This document shows positions 17,913-27,290 of a DNA stretch of 33,995 nt, piece after piece; position 1 is the stretch's first letter, and each line of letters begins with the position of its first letter. The notes under the pieces are model-generated. The model was not told the DNA's origin. It did no database searches and saw only the letters and a program-made list of their open reading frames with translations. The translations under genes were made by a program, and so were the position numbers. The DNA comes from Flavobacteria bacterium MS024-2A (GTDB lineage Bacteria; Bacteroidota; Bacteroidia; Flavobacteriales; Flavobacteriaceae), in assembly GCA_905181895.1 (NCBI GenBank), contig CAJJAB010000113.1, positions 1 to 33,995 of the forward strand, written 5' to 3'.

Positions 17913-18614
17913 ATGATTCAAATAAAAAATCTTTACAAATCATATAAAATGGGTACATCTTCTTTGCATGTTCTCAAGGGAATTGATTTGAATATTGAAG
18001 AGGGAGAACTTGTTGCCATAATGGGTTCATCAGGTTCTGGAAAATCTACCCTTTTAAACATCCTTGGAATGCTTGATGTTGCAGATAAAGGTGATTATAT
18101 TTTGGACAGTGTTCCCATAAAAAATCTGAATGAGACAAAGGCTGCTAAATACAGAAACAAATTTCTAGGATTTGTATTTCAGTCTTTTAATTTGATTAAT
18201 TATAAAACTGCTCTAGAGAATGTTTCTTTACCCCTATATTATCAAGGTATTAAAAGAAAAGAACGCCAAGAGTCGGCCTTAGATTATTTAGACCGAGTAG
18301 GTTTAAAAAATTGGGCAACTCATTTGCCAAGCGAACTTTCAGGTGGACAAAAGCAACGTGTTGCTATAGCAAGGGCAATGGCTTCAAAACCTAAAGTTTT
18401 ACTTGCAGATGAGCCTACAGGGGCACTAGACACTACAACATCCTATGAGGTTATGGATCTGATTCAGAAGATTAATCAAGAAGGGAAAACTATTCTAGTA
18501 GTTACTCACGAACCTGATATTGCTCAAATGTGTAAACGTATTGTTAAGCTAAAAGATGGGGTAATCATCGAAGACAAAAAAGTAAATCAAGTTTTAGCAT
18601 CATCTTATGTTTAA
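17913..18614 (+). CDS. MacB/LolD-type ABC transporter ATP-binding protein
   Basis: Walker A GSSGSGKST, Q-loop FVFQSFNL, signature LSGGQKQRVAIARA, Walker B VLLADEPTGALD. Confidence 0.95.
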   Translation: MIQIKNLYKSYKMGTSSLHVLKGIDLNIEEGELVAIMGSSGSGKSTLLNILGMLDVADKGDYILDSVPIKNLNETKAAKYRNKFLGFVFQSFNLINYKTALENVSLPLYYQGIKRKERQESALDYLDRVGLKNWATHLPSELSGGQKQRVAIARAMASKPKVLLADEPTGALDTTTSYEVMDLIQKINQEGKTILVVTHEPDIAQMCKRIVKLKDGVIIEDKKVNQVLASSYV

Positions 18615-19836
18615 CAGAGATCGTTGGATAGAAATTTTTGAAACAATAAGTAAAAACAAACTAAGAACCTTCTTGTCTGGTTTTACTGTTGCTCTTGGAA
18701 TTTTCATCTTTGTGATACTATTTGGTCTTGGGAATGGTTTAAAAAACACCTTTCAAGAGTTTTTTTTAGATGATGCGGGGAATGCTATTTTTTTAAATTC
18801 AGGAAAAACTTCTAAACCTTACAAGGGATTTAAGGCAAATAGAAGAATCGAATTTGAAAATGATGATTTAAATGATATTAAAGAAAATTTTTCCTTTTTT
18901 TTAGAATATTTATCTCCCCGCATTGATAGAAATGCTACATCAAGCTATAAAAAAGAGAGTAATAATTATAATACAAGAGCCATATCACCTGGCCATCAGT
19001 TTATTGAGAAAACTATTTTGATGAAAGGAAGATATATTAACCAGTCTGATATTAAAGGCAAAAGGAAAAGTGCAGTTATTGGTAGACTTGTAGCGAAAGA
19101 TTTATTTAAAACTGAAAATCCAATTGGGAAATATATAGAATTAGGATCTACGACATTTAAAGTTGTTGGAGTTTTTCAAGATGAAGGAGGAGATAGGGAA
19201 GAACGCAATATTTATATTCCTTTTACCACAAGACAGCTTATTGAAAAAGGTAATGATAAACTAAATTCAATCGTAATGACCTACAGAAAAGAGTTAGGTC
19301 ACACAGGCGCAGTAGCATTTGAAAAGGTTTTAAAAAAATACTTTAAAGAGAAGAAATCTATCGATCCTAGTGATACTGAAGGAATTTATATTCAAAACCC
19401 AACAGATGATATTAAGCAAAGTCAGGACTTTGCTGTTGTACTTCAGTATATTGTAAGTTTGGTTGGACTTGGGACACTTATAGCTGGAATTATAGGCATA
19501 TCAAATATTATGGTTTTTGTTGTTAAGGAGCGAACCAAGGAATTAGGAATACGAAAAGCTTTGGGAGCAAGCCCTAGATCTGTAATTCAAATGATTCTTC
19601 AAGAGTCAATTTTTATAACAACTATTTCAGGCTATGTTGGATTATTTTTGGGAATCCTAGTTTTAGAAAATATTGGCTTAAACTTAGAGGAATATTTTAT
19701 TAAGAATCCTTATATAGATTTAGGAACCTCCTTATCGGCCACAATTATTTTAATTATTTTTGGAGCCATAGCGGGTTATATTCCTGCAAAACGCGCTTCA
19801 AGTATTAAACCCATAGTAGCCTTAAGAGATGAATAG
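18607..19836 (+). CDS. MacB-type ABC transporter permease (FtsX domain), first paralogue
   Basis: ISKNKLRTFLSGFTVALGIFIFV N-terminal TM, periplasmic domain, GIIGISNIMVFVVKERTKELGIRKALGASPRSVIQMILQES, C-terminal SIKPIVALRDE. Confidence 0.93.
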   Translation: MFNRDRWIEIFETISKNKLRTFLSGFTVALGIFIFVILFGLGNGLKNTFQEFFLDDAGNAIFLNSGKTSKPYKGFKANRRIEFENDDLNDIKENFSFFLEYLSPRIDRNATSSYKKESNNYNTRAISPGHQFIEKTILMKGRYINQSDIKGKRKSAVIGRLVAKDLFKTENPIGKYIELGSTTFKVVGVFQDEGGDREERNIYIPFTTRQLIEKGNDKLNSIVMTYRKELGHTGAVAFEKVLKKYFKEKKSIDPSDTEGIYIQNPTDDIKQSQDFAVVLQYIVSLVGLGTLIAGIIGISNIMVFVVKERTKELGIRKALGASPRSVIQMILQESIFITTISGYVGLFLGILVLENIGLNLEEYFIKNPYIDLGTSLSATIILIIFGAIAGYIPAKRASSIKPIVALRDE

Positions 19837-21103
19837 TTTAAAAGTAATATTTGATAGAGACACTTGGCAGGAAATTTTTGGATCAATTTCTAAAAATAAG
19901 ACTAGGACTATCATTACTGTGATTGGAGTTCTTTGGGGTATTTTTATTTACATTACCCTTTCAGGTGCAGCCAAAGGGTTGGATAATGGTTTTGAAAGAC
20001 AATTTGAAAATATTGCAAGGAATTCTATGTTTGTTTGGGCGCAGCAAACCAGCATACCTTATGATGGATTTAAAACTGGACGAAAGATCACATTAAAACT
20101 TTCGGATATTGATTATATTAAAAAACGCATTCCAGAAGTAGAGTTTATTGCACCAAGAAACGTTAGAGGTGTTTTTGATGGATCAGTTCCTTTGGTAGTT
20201 CGAAAAAATAAGTCAAGTAACTACAATGTCTATGGTGATTTTCCTGAATACTCCAAGATTGCAACAAAAAAGATTTACGAAGGAGGTCGTTTTATAAATG
20301 AAGAAGACATTAAATATACCCGAAAGGTCTGCGTAATTGGAGAAAGGACACAAACAGAACTTTTTGAAAAAGATGAAGATCCAATTGGACAATACATAAG
20401 AATTGATAATATTTACTTTCAGGTCATCGGAGTTCACAAGTTTATTGAAGGTGGGGGTTTTGATAATGATGGAGATATCTTAATTCCCTTTGAAACCTAC
20501 AGAAAAATATATAATACTGGGGATAGAGTTCAGTGGTTCACAATTGCTGCTTTCGATGATGCAGATGTCGTAGCGGTTGAAAAAGAAATCAAAGCAACAT
20601 TAAAGCGAATTCATAGAGTTTCTCCAGATGATGAGCGTGCTTTTGGTGGATTTAACTTAGGTGAAATTTTTAATAAAATAGTTGGCTTTTCTAAAGGAAT
20701 GACGCTATTATCCTTAATTGTTGGAATTGCAACAATTATAGCAGGTGTAATTGGAATTGGAAATATATTATTAATATCTGTAAAAGAAAGAACTAAAGAG
20801 TTAGGAGTAAGAAGAGCGTTAGGAGCTACACCAGCAGAAGTTAGAAATCAAATTATTTTAGAGTCTGTGTTTTTAACAATTATTGCTGGAATTATGGGGA
20901 TTATCCTTGGGGCTTTTGTTTTATTTGGCTTAAATATAGCTACACAAGACTTAGAAGATTTTCCATATACTAACCCTACTGTTCCTATTCCATTTATTGT
21001 GGGAGCCTTGTTTATTATGGTATCCCTTGGAACATTAATTGGACTCATTCCTGCACAACGTGCAGTAAGTATTAAACCCATTGACGCATTAAGAGAAGAA
21101 TAA
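19829..21103 (+). CDS. MacB-type ABC transporter permease (FtsX domain), second paralogue
   Basis: ISKNKTRTIITVIGVLWGIFIYI, GVIGIGNILLISVKERTKELGVRRALGATPAEVRNQIILES, SIKPIDALREE. Confidence 0.93.
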   Translation: MNSLKVIFDRDTWQEIFGSISKNKTRTIITVIGVLWGIFIYITLSGAAKGLDNGFERQFENIARNSMFVWAQQTSIPYDGFKTGRKITLKLSDIDYIKKRIPEVEFIAPRNVRGVFDGSVPLVVRKNKSSNYNVYGDFPEYSKIATKKIYEGGRFINEEDIKYTRKVCVIGERTQTELFEKDEDPIGQYIRIDNIYFQVIGVHKFIEGGGFDNDGDILIPFETYRKIYNTGDRVQWFTIAAFDDADVVAVEKEIKATLKRIHRVSPDDERAFGGFNLGEIFNKIVGFSKGMTLLSLIVGIATIIAGVIGIGNILLISVKERTKELGVRRALGATPAEVRNQIILESVFLTIIAGIMGIILGAFVLFGLNIATQDLEDFPYTNPTVPIPFIVGALFIMVSLGTLIGLIPAQRAVSIKPIDALREE

Positions 21104-21126
21104 AATAAATTAATATAATTAATAAC

Positions 21127-22269
21127 ATGAAAATTTTAAAATACATAGGAATTACGCTTTTAATTGGTGGAGTTTTATTCGCCGCTGCTTATTTTATTAA
21201 AACAAATAGTAAGTCTGCTATTGAATATGAAACTCAAACAGCAATAATAACATCAATTGAGAATAAGACAGTTGTTACTGGAAAAGTAATTCCAGAAGAT
21301 GAAGTCGAGATTAAACCTCAAATTCAAGGGATTATTGAAACCCTCTTTGTTGAAGAAGGTGATCAAGTAAATACAGGTGACTTGTTAGCCAAAATAAAAG
21401 TAGTTCCTAATGAGCAAAGTTTGAATACTGCTGAAGGAAGATTAGCTAATTCAAAAATTGTATTGAAGAATGCTGAGATTGATTTCAAAAGAAACAAAGA
21501 CCTTTTTGATAAAGGAATAATATCTAAGCAGGATTTCGATAATATTCAATTACGCTATAATCAGTCAAAGCAAGATGTATCTAATGCAATTTCTGACTTA
21601 CAAATTATTCGCTTAGGATCAAAGGGAGGTGCTGCATCAGCTAACACTAATATACGAGCTACAGTTCCGGGGACAGTTTTAGAAATTCCTGTTGAAGAGG
21701 GTTTCCAAGTGATTGCCAGTAATAGTTTTAATGCTGGAACAACTATTGCAACAATAGCCGACCTTAATAAAATGATTTTTGAGGGAAAGGTAGATGAGGC
21801 TGAAGTAGGGAAATTAATAGTAGGAATGCCCTTGGAGGTTAATCTTGGTGCTATCGAAGATCAATCCTTAGAGGCCAAGTTAAAATTCATTGCTCCAAAA
21901 GGGAATGAGGAGCAAGGAGCTGTTCAATTCATTATTGAAGCAGATCTATTTATAAATGATTCAATTTTTGTAAGAGCTGGATATAGTGCTAATGCCTCAC
22001 TTATTTTAGAACGCAAAGAAAATGTAATGGCTATTTCAGAATCCCTATTGCAATTTGATCGCGAAACAGAAATACCATATGTTGAAGTTCAAGTCGCTGA
22101 CCAAAAATTTGAACGTAGAGATATTGAAATAGGATTGTCTGACGGTGTTAATGTTGAAGTGCTTTCAGGGCTTTCTCAGGAAGATCTGATCAAGGTATGG
22201 AATAAAACAGAGCCCATTAAAAAAGGTGACGATGACGAAGACGGTAATCGTAGACGCAGAAATAATTAA
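21127..22269 (+). CDS. Efflux periplasmic adaptor subunit (HlyD/MacA-like membrane fusion protein)
   Basis: N-terminal TM, EIKPQIQGIIETLFVEEGDQVNTGDLLAKIK lipoyl-like half, coiled-coil region, RATVPGTVLEIPVEEGFQV. Confidence 0.92.
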   Translation: MKILKYIGITLLIGGVLFAAAYFIKTNSKSAIEYETQTAIITSIENKTVVTGKVIPEDEVEIKPQIQGIIETLFVEEGDQVNTGDLLAKIKVVPNEQSLNTAEGRLANSKIVLKNAEIDFKRNKDLFDKGIISKQDFDNIQLRYNQSKQDVSNAISDLQIIRLGSKGGAASANTNIRATVPGTVLEIPVEEGFQVIASNSFNAGTTIATIADLNKMIFEGKVDEAEVGKLIVGMPLEVNLGAIEDQSLEAKLKFIAPKGNEEQGAVQFIIEADLFINDSIFVRAGYSANASLILERKENVMAISESLLQFDRETEIPYVEVQVADQKFERRDIEIGLSDGVNVEVLSGLSQEDLIKVWNKTEPIKKGDDDEDGNRRRRNN

Positions 22270-22322
22270 TAATATACATTAAGCTCTTTTAGTAAAGAAA
22301 TGCTAAAAAATAATAAAGAAAC

Positions 22323-23732
22323 ATGAAAAAAACCTTAAGCTTTTTAATTTCTCTATCGACCTTCCTTATTTCCGCTCAAGTAAAAGAATATACCTTGGAA
22401 GAGTGTGTAATGATTGCCCTTGAGAAAAACATCAGTATTCAACAATCTGAATTGGATTTAGAGGGTGCAGATATTGATAGGGCAGACGCCTTCGGTAACT
22501 TCCTTCCACGTATAAACGCTCAATCTCAACATATCTGGAATAATGGTTTAAGTCAAAATATTACAAATGGTTTAATTGAAAATTTAACCACCCAGTTTTC
22601 TTCTTTTGGAGGGAATATTGGTGTTACTCTTTTTAGTGGAAAACAAAACATTAACCAACTAGCTCGTGCTAATTTGAATATCATTTCAAGACAGTACCAG
22701 TTGGATGATATGAAAGATGATATTAGTCTTTTTGTTGCAAATTCTTATTTACAAGTAATGTTTAATAAGGAGTTAGAACAGGTACAACGCTATCAGTTAG
22801 AATTAGCGCAACAAGAGTTGGAGCGAACTCAAATAAGAATTAATGCTGGGGTTCAAACCAAAGTAGAGATCTATGAAATTGAAGCAAATTTAGCTTCTCA
22901 AGAGCAAGCTTTGGTTCAAGCTGAGAATTCTTATCGCCTTTCTCGAATTAGTTTAGCACAGCTACTTTTAATTACAGATTACGAAAACTTTGATATAGCT
23001 CAGGTAGATTATGACGTCCCATTTTCTCAAATTCTTTTAGAAAACCCAAAAAAAATCTATGAAAAAGCTCTTACAATTAGAAATGATATTAAAGTGGGAG
23101 CAACAAATATAGAGATTGCTAAAAAAGATATTGATTTAGTAAAAGGGGCTTTATTGCCGTCACTTTCTGCTTTTTTTAATTATAACACACGTATTTCTTA
23201 CACCGATCGTTTTATTGAAACAGGAAACTTAATTGAAACCCCTATTGGAGTGGTTAAAGAAAATGGTTCTCTAGTTGTTACTCAATTTCCTGAGAGAGAA
23301 ATTACGGGCCCACAATCTTTTGGAGATCAGTTTACTCAAAACGATGGGCAAAGTTATGGTTTGTCCTTAAACATTCCAATTTTCAATGGATTGTCCGTAA
23401 AAAATAATATAAAAAGAAGAAAGTTAAACTTAAAGCGTACTGAAAATCTTTTTGAGCAAACCAAGCTAGATCTTGAAAACACAATAAATCAAGCTTATAA
23501 TAACGCAGAGGGAGCTTACAAATTCTATGAAGCATCTAAGAAAACATTAATAGCAAGAAGTGAAGCTTATTTAATTGCTGAACAACGTTTTGAATTAGGA
23601 GTGATGAATTCTTACGATTATATTCAAGCTAAACAACGATATGAAATTTCAGCTTCTGATAATGTTAGAGCTAAATTTGATTATATTTTTAAGTTAAAAG
23701 TTCTTGAATTTTATTTTGGTCTAAAACTATAA
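22323..23732 (+). CDS. TolC family outer-membrane efflux protein
   Basis: Signal peptide; EYTLEECVMIALEKNISIQQSELDLEGADIDRADAFGNFLPRINAQ; repeated second half with AYLIAEQRFELGVMNSYDYIQAKQRYEIS. Confidence 0.93.
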   Translation: MKKTLSFLISLSTFLISAQVKEYTLEECVMIALEKNISIQQSELDLEGADIDRADAFGNFLPRINAQSQHIWNNGLSQNITNGLIENLTTQFSSFGGNIGVTLFSGKQNINQLARANLNIISRQYQLDDMKDDISLFVANSYLQVMFNKELEQVQRYQLELAQQELERTQIRINAGVQTKVEIYEIEANLASQEQALVQAENSYRLSRISLAQLLLITDYENFDIAQVDYDVPFSQILLENPKKIYEKALTIRNDIKVGATNIEIAKKDIDLVKGALLPSLSAFFNYNTRISYTDRFIETGNLIETPIGVVKENGSLVVTQFPEREITGPQSFGDQFTQNDGQSYGLSLNIPIFNGLSVKNNIKRRKLNLKRTENLFEQTKLDLENTINQAYNNAEGAYKFYEASKKTLIARSEAYLIAEQRFELGVMNSYDYIQAKQRYEISASDNVRAKFDYIFKLKVLEFYFGLKL

Positions 23733-23847
23733 ATTAAAACCTAATCTTAAAATTAGTTATTTCATTTTTTCTTTCCCTAATTACAAATAGTTATAATCTT
23801 TATAAGAATGTTTTTATTCTGTTGAATTAGAATCAATAGCATTTATT

Positions 23848-23855
23848 TACTTTTG
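23848..23855 (+). promoter_or_regulatory. Putative -7 promoter element for tsaB (TACTTTTG)
   Basis: Matches TAnnTTTG; 18 nt before the ATG at 23874. Upstream TTG is at a long (23-nt) spacing. Confidence 0.4.
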
Positions 23856-23873
23856 CATTATCCATTAAAGTAT

Positions 23874-24551
23874 ATGGCATATATTCTACATATTGATACC
23901 ACAACCAAAAAATGTTCGGTAGCTCTTGCTTTAAATGGCGAGTTATGTTCTGAAAAGGAGCTTCTTTCAGACACTTTTAGTCATAGCGAAAAATTACATG
24001 TTTTTATTAAAGAAGTATTAAATAAGGGCGGAATTGAAGCGAACCAATTAGAGGCTGTCGCGATTAGCAAAGGTCCAGGATCCTTTACAGGCCTACGTAT
24101 TGGTGTTGCAGCGGCAAAAGGGCTTTGTTTTGCATTAGACATTCCTTTGATAGCAATTAACACTTTAGAAGTTATGGTTCAGCCTTGTTCGGTGTCAACA
24201 CATACCTTTATCATTCCAATGCTAGACGCAAGGCGTATGGAAGTTTATACCGCTGTTTTTGATTCTGATAAAAATTGTGTAGATAAAACTTCGTCTATGG
24301 TTTTATCAGAAGTCTCTTTTCAAAATATAGTTGGAGATGAACCTTGCTTAATTATAGGGGATGGTGCCACTAAATTCAAAAACCTTCATCCTAAAATAAA
24401 TGCTTTTTTTACTGAGGAAGTTGTTTATCCTTCTGCCAGTGAAATGTTTTCATTGGCTCTAGAACGTTTTAAAAATTTAGAGTTTGAATCTTTGGCCTAC
24501 TTTGAACCTTTTTATTTAAAAGATTTTCATTCAACACCTTCAAAAAAATAA
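23874..24551 (+). CDS. tsaB: tRNA threonylcarbamoyladenosine biosynthesis protein TsaB
   Basis: MAYILHIDTTTKKCSVALALNGEL...VAISKGPGSFTGLRIGVAAAKGLCFALDIPLIAINTLE. Start moved to 23874, downstream of a plausible -7 box. Confidence 0.93.
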   Translation: MAYILHIDTTTKKCSVALALNGELCSEKELLSDTFSHSEKLHVFIKEVLNKGGIEANQLEAVAISKGPGSFTGLRIGVAAAKGLCFALDIPLIAINTLEVMVQPCSVSTHTFIIPMLDARRMEVYTAVFDSDKNCVDKTSSMVLSEVSFQNIVGDEPCLIIGDGATKFKNLHPKINAFFTEEVVYPSASEMFSLALERFKNLEFESLAYFEPFYLKDFHSTPSKK

Positions 24552-24553
24552 GT

Positions 24554-25444
24554 TTATCCGTTTACGGCAACAACATTTTCAATCTTACCGGGCATCATTT
24601 CTTTAAGCATCGTCTCTATGCCATTTTTAAGTGTAAATGTTGATGAGGGACAGCCACTACACGCGCCCTGTAAAATAACTTTAACTTCTTTTTCAGCTTC
24701 ATCGTAAGAATCAAACATGATATTACCACCATCTGACGCAACTGCAGGTTTTATATATTCATCTAAAATAGAAACGATTTGCTGCTCCGTTGAATTTAAA
24801 TCAACTAAAGTTTGATTTTCTTTATTAATCTCGATCGAGATAGGAGCTTCACTTAATATGACATTTCCATCTTCTATAAAAGCACGAATAAATTCACGAA
24901 CCTCCATTACTACGTCTTCCCATTCCGATATTTCAAATTTGGTAATAGAAACATAATTAGCATCCAGGAAGACTTCTTTTACAAATGGAAGATGAAATAA
25001 CTCTTTAGCTAAGGGAGCATTTTTAGCCTCATCAATGTTTTTAAATTCAACACTATGGGTAACAAGTGGTTTGTTAGCTACAAATTTCATTACAGAAGGG
25101 TTTGGGGTACTCTCTGCATAAACACTTACTGGAATTTTTTCATTTCGTTGGACTTCAAGCACTAAACCCCCTTCATTCAGGTAAGATTGAAGCTGCTCTT
25201 TTACTTCTTCAATTACTTCTCCCCATTCGAGTATATCAAATCTTTCAACAGTAATGGTTGTTTCTGAAAGGCTTACTGACTTAACGAAGGGCAAATAAAA
25301 TAACTGCTGAATTAAAGGAGCCCCTTTAGCCTCATCAATATTTTTAAAGTGAGCTATTTCTTTTGGACCAATTACATGATCAACCTCAAAGTGTGCCCAA
25401 TGATCTCCTTTTTTTGATTTTGCTGTAAGTTTAAAAATCTTCAT
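24554..25444 (-). CDS. NifU family Fe-S scaffold protein with two tandem Nfu N-terminal-like domains and C-terminal NifU domain
   Basis: Two similar units (FKNIDEAKGAPLIQQLFYLPFVKSV... and FKNIDEAKNAPLAKELFHLPFVKEV...), then LDEYIKPAVASDGGNIMF...GACSGCPSSTFTLKNGIETML. Confidence 0.93.
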   Translation of the reverse strand: MKIFKLTAKSKKGDHWAHFEVDHVIGPKEIAHFKNIDEAKGAPLIQQLFYLPFVKSVSLSETTITVERFDILEWGEVIEEVKEQLQSYLNEGGLVLEVQRNEKIPVSVYAESTPNPSVMKFVANKPLVTHSVEFKNIDEAKNAPLAKELFHLPFVKEVFLDANYVSITKFEISEWEDVVMEVREFIRAFIEDGNVILSEAPISIEINKENQTLVDLNSTEQQIVSILDEYIKPAVASDGGNIMFDSYDEAEKEVKVILQGACSGCPSSTFTLKNGIETMLKEMMPGKIENVVAVNG

Positions 25445-25541
25445 CTTTTTTTCAAAAATAATGAAAGCATTGAGATTTATAGCTCAAAATCAAAGAGATA
25501 TTTATGCCAAATCTTTTTGTATTTTGGAGTAAACAAATATT

Positions 25542-26051
25542 ATGCTGATAAAGACAGTTCGTGGTTTCACTCCATCTTTTGGAGAAAGATGTTTCATTGC
25601 TGAAAATGCAACATTAATTGGAGATCTTATTATGGGAAATGATTGTTCTATATGGTATCAGGCTGTTATTCGTGGTGATGTCAATACTATTAGAATAGGT
25701 AATGAAGTTAATGTTCAAGATGGTGCTGTCATTCATGCTACATATAAAACAGCACCTACCATTATTGGGAATAAAGTCTCTATTGGTCATAATGCTATTG
25801 TACATGGATGTACTATTGGAGATAATGTTTTAGTAGGCATGGGAAGTATTATAATGGATCACTCTATAGTGGGAAGTAATAGTATTATCGCTGCGGGTGC
25901 TGTAGTAATAAAAAACACAATCATTTCTCCTGGGTCAATTTATGCCGGTATTCCAGCACAAAGAATTAAAAAGATAGATCCAAATCTACATGGAAATGAA
26001 ATTAAGCGAATAGCTCAAAATTATTTAAAGTATGCTTCTTGGTTTAAATAA
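25542..26051 (+). CDS. Gamma carbonic anhydrase family protein (left-handed beta-helix)
   Basis: Hexapeptide repeats: CSIWYQAVIRGDVNTIRIGNEVNVQDGAVIHA...VSIGHNAIVHGCTIGDNVLVGMGSIIMD. Confidence 0.93.
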   Translation: MLIKTVRGFTPSFGERCFIAENATLIGDLIMGNDCSIWYQAVIRGDVNTIRIGNEVNVQDGAVIHATYKTAPTIIGNKVSIGHNAIVHGCTIGDNVLVGMGSIIMDHSIVGSNSIIAAGAVVIKNTIISPGSIYAGIPAQRIKKIDPNLHGNEIKRIAQNYLKYASWFK

Positions 26052-26056
26052 GGCCA

Positions 26057-26087
26057 AAAAAAAACTACCTTATAGGTAGCTTTTTTT
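26057..26087. terminator. Intrinsic (possibly bidirectional) terminator between convergent genes
   Basis: CTACCT-TAT-AGGTAG (26065-26079) flanked by an A-run on the left and a T-run on the right. Confidence 0.75.
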
Positions 26088-26103
26088 GATATTATTCATT
26101 AGA

Positions 26104-26610
26104 CTAAAAACCTAATTCAGTTTTTACATCTGATTTTAAATTTTTGCCTAGAGCAGAAATAACGCTTCCTCCTGGGCTTGAATCTAAAACATAATCAAAT
26201 CCTTGAATTCCTGCAACTTTTTCAATAGCTACACGTGCTTTTTCATAAAGAGGGCGCATCATTTCAGCAGATCGCTTTTGAAGTTCTTGCGAAGCAGTTT
26301 CTCTAAATTCTTGAATACGTTGTTGCATCTCTTGTAATTCAATTTGACGTTGCTGATTAATTAATTCAGTTTGATTCTGCGCATCACCCTGGTAGTTTTG
26401 TGCTTTAGTTTGGAATTCTTTAACAGAAGTTTCCATTTCATTAGCATATTGATCTTCAAGTTTTTTGAGTTCTTTTTGAGCTGCAATAACTTCAGGCATT
26501 TCACTGATTAATTCTTGTGTATTAATATGTGCTACATTAGATTGTGCCATAACATTTAATGGTGCAACTAATAATAATAAGCTAACAATAAGTTTGGTTA
26601 AATGTTTCAT
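26104..26610 (-). CDS. OmpH/Skp family periplasmic chaperone
   Basis: Signal peptide ...LNVMAQSNVAHINTQELISEMPEVIAAQKELKKLEDQY..., coiled-coil, GFDYVLDSSPGGSVI. Confidence 0.9.
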   Translation of the reverse strand: MKHLTKLIVSLLLLVAPLNVMAQSNVAHINTQELISEMPEVIAAQKELKKLEDQYANEMETSVKEFQTKAQNYQGDAQNQTELINQQRQIELQEMQQRIQEFRETASQELQKRSAEMMRPLYEKARVAIEKVAGIQGFDYVLDSSPGGSVISALGKNLKSDVKTELGF

Positions 26611-26627
26611 AAAGTGAGATGTAAATA

Positions 26628-27224
26628 TTAATTTTTTGAGGTTGATATTTTAGTTTTTATAGCCTCCAGTTTATTCTTTTTATTTTGAATTCGTTGTTGT
26701 CTGTTTATTCTTTTAATAACTAGGTCGCTAATATCGTAATTTTTTGCGGAATATAACATAGTTACATTCGAAGATCGATCAAAAATAAAATCATATTTTT
26801 TTTCTTCCGCAATCAGTTTTACAATACTCATCACTTGATCCTGAACAGGTTGAATTAATTTAGATCGTTGAATTATCATATCACCAAAAGGGCCAAATCG
26901 TTTTTCTTGGAGGTTCACAATTCCAGAAGCAAAATCTTGTATTTCTAACTCTCTATCTTTAATTAATTCAGTGGTAAGTAAAATTCGTTCTGTATTTAAC
27001 TGATCCTGATCCTGTTTTAATTGAATTTTTTTAAGTTCAATTTCTTTTTTCCATACAGCTATATTTTTATCTAAAAGACGACTTGCTTCCTTATATTCTG
27101 TAACACTTTCTAAGATTATATTCATATCTATATAACCTACTCGAGTACCTCTTTGAGCATTAACTTTAATACTCATTAAAATAAGAATATTAAAAAAAAA
27201 GATCTTACGAAGGTTTATTTTCAT
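26628..27224 (-). CDS. OmpH/Skp family periplasmic protein (second copy)
   Basis: Signal peptide; RVGYIDMNIILESVTEYKEASRLLDKNI..., KKYDFIFDRSSNVTMLYSAKNYDISDLVIKRI. Confidence 0.88.
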   Translation of the reverse strand: MKINLRKIFFFNILILMSIKVNAQRGTRVGYIDMNIILESVTEYKEASRLLDKNIAVWKKEIELKKIQLKQDQDQLNTERILLTTELIKDRELEIQDFASGIVNLQEKRFGPFGDMIIQRSKLIQPVQDQVMSIVKLIAEEKKYDFIFDRSSNVTMLYSAKNYDISDLVIKRINRQQRIQNKKNKLEAIKTKISTSKN

Positions 27225-27290
27225 AATTATTATAACGTAAACTTATTTAACTTATTTTAAGAATACTAGATTATAAGTTTATTAAATTCA

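Noticed and set aside
23733-23800. Possible terminator after the TolC-family gene (CCTAAT...ATTAGTT then T-rich)
   Set aside because: Stem is short with a bulge; too weak to call.
27239-27270. Inverted repeat AAACTTAT...ATAAGTTT between bamA and ompH
   Set aside because: All-AT-rich arms, 16-nt loop, no T-run; not distinguishable from chance in this composition.
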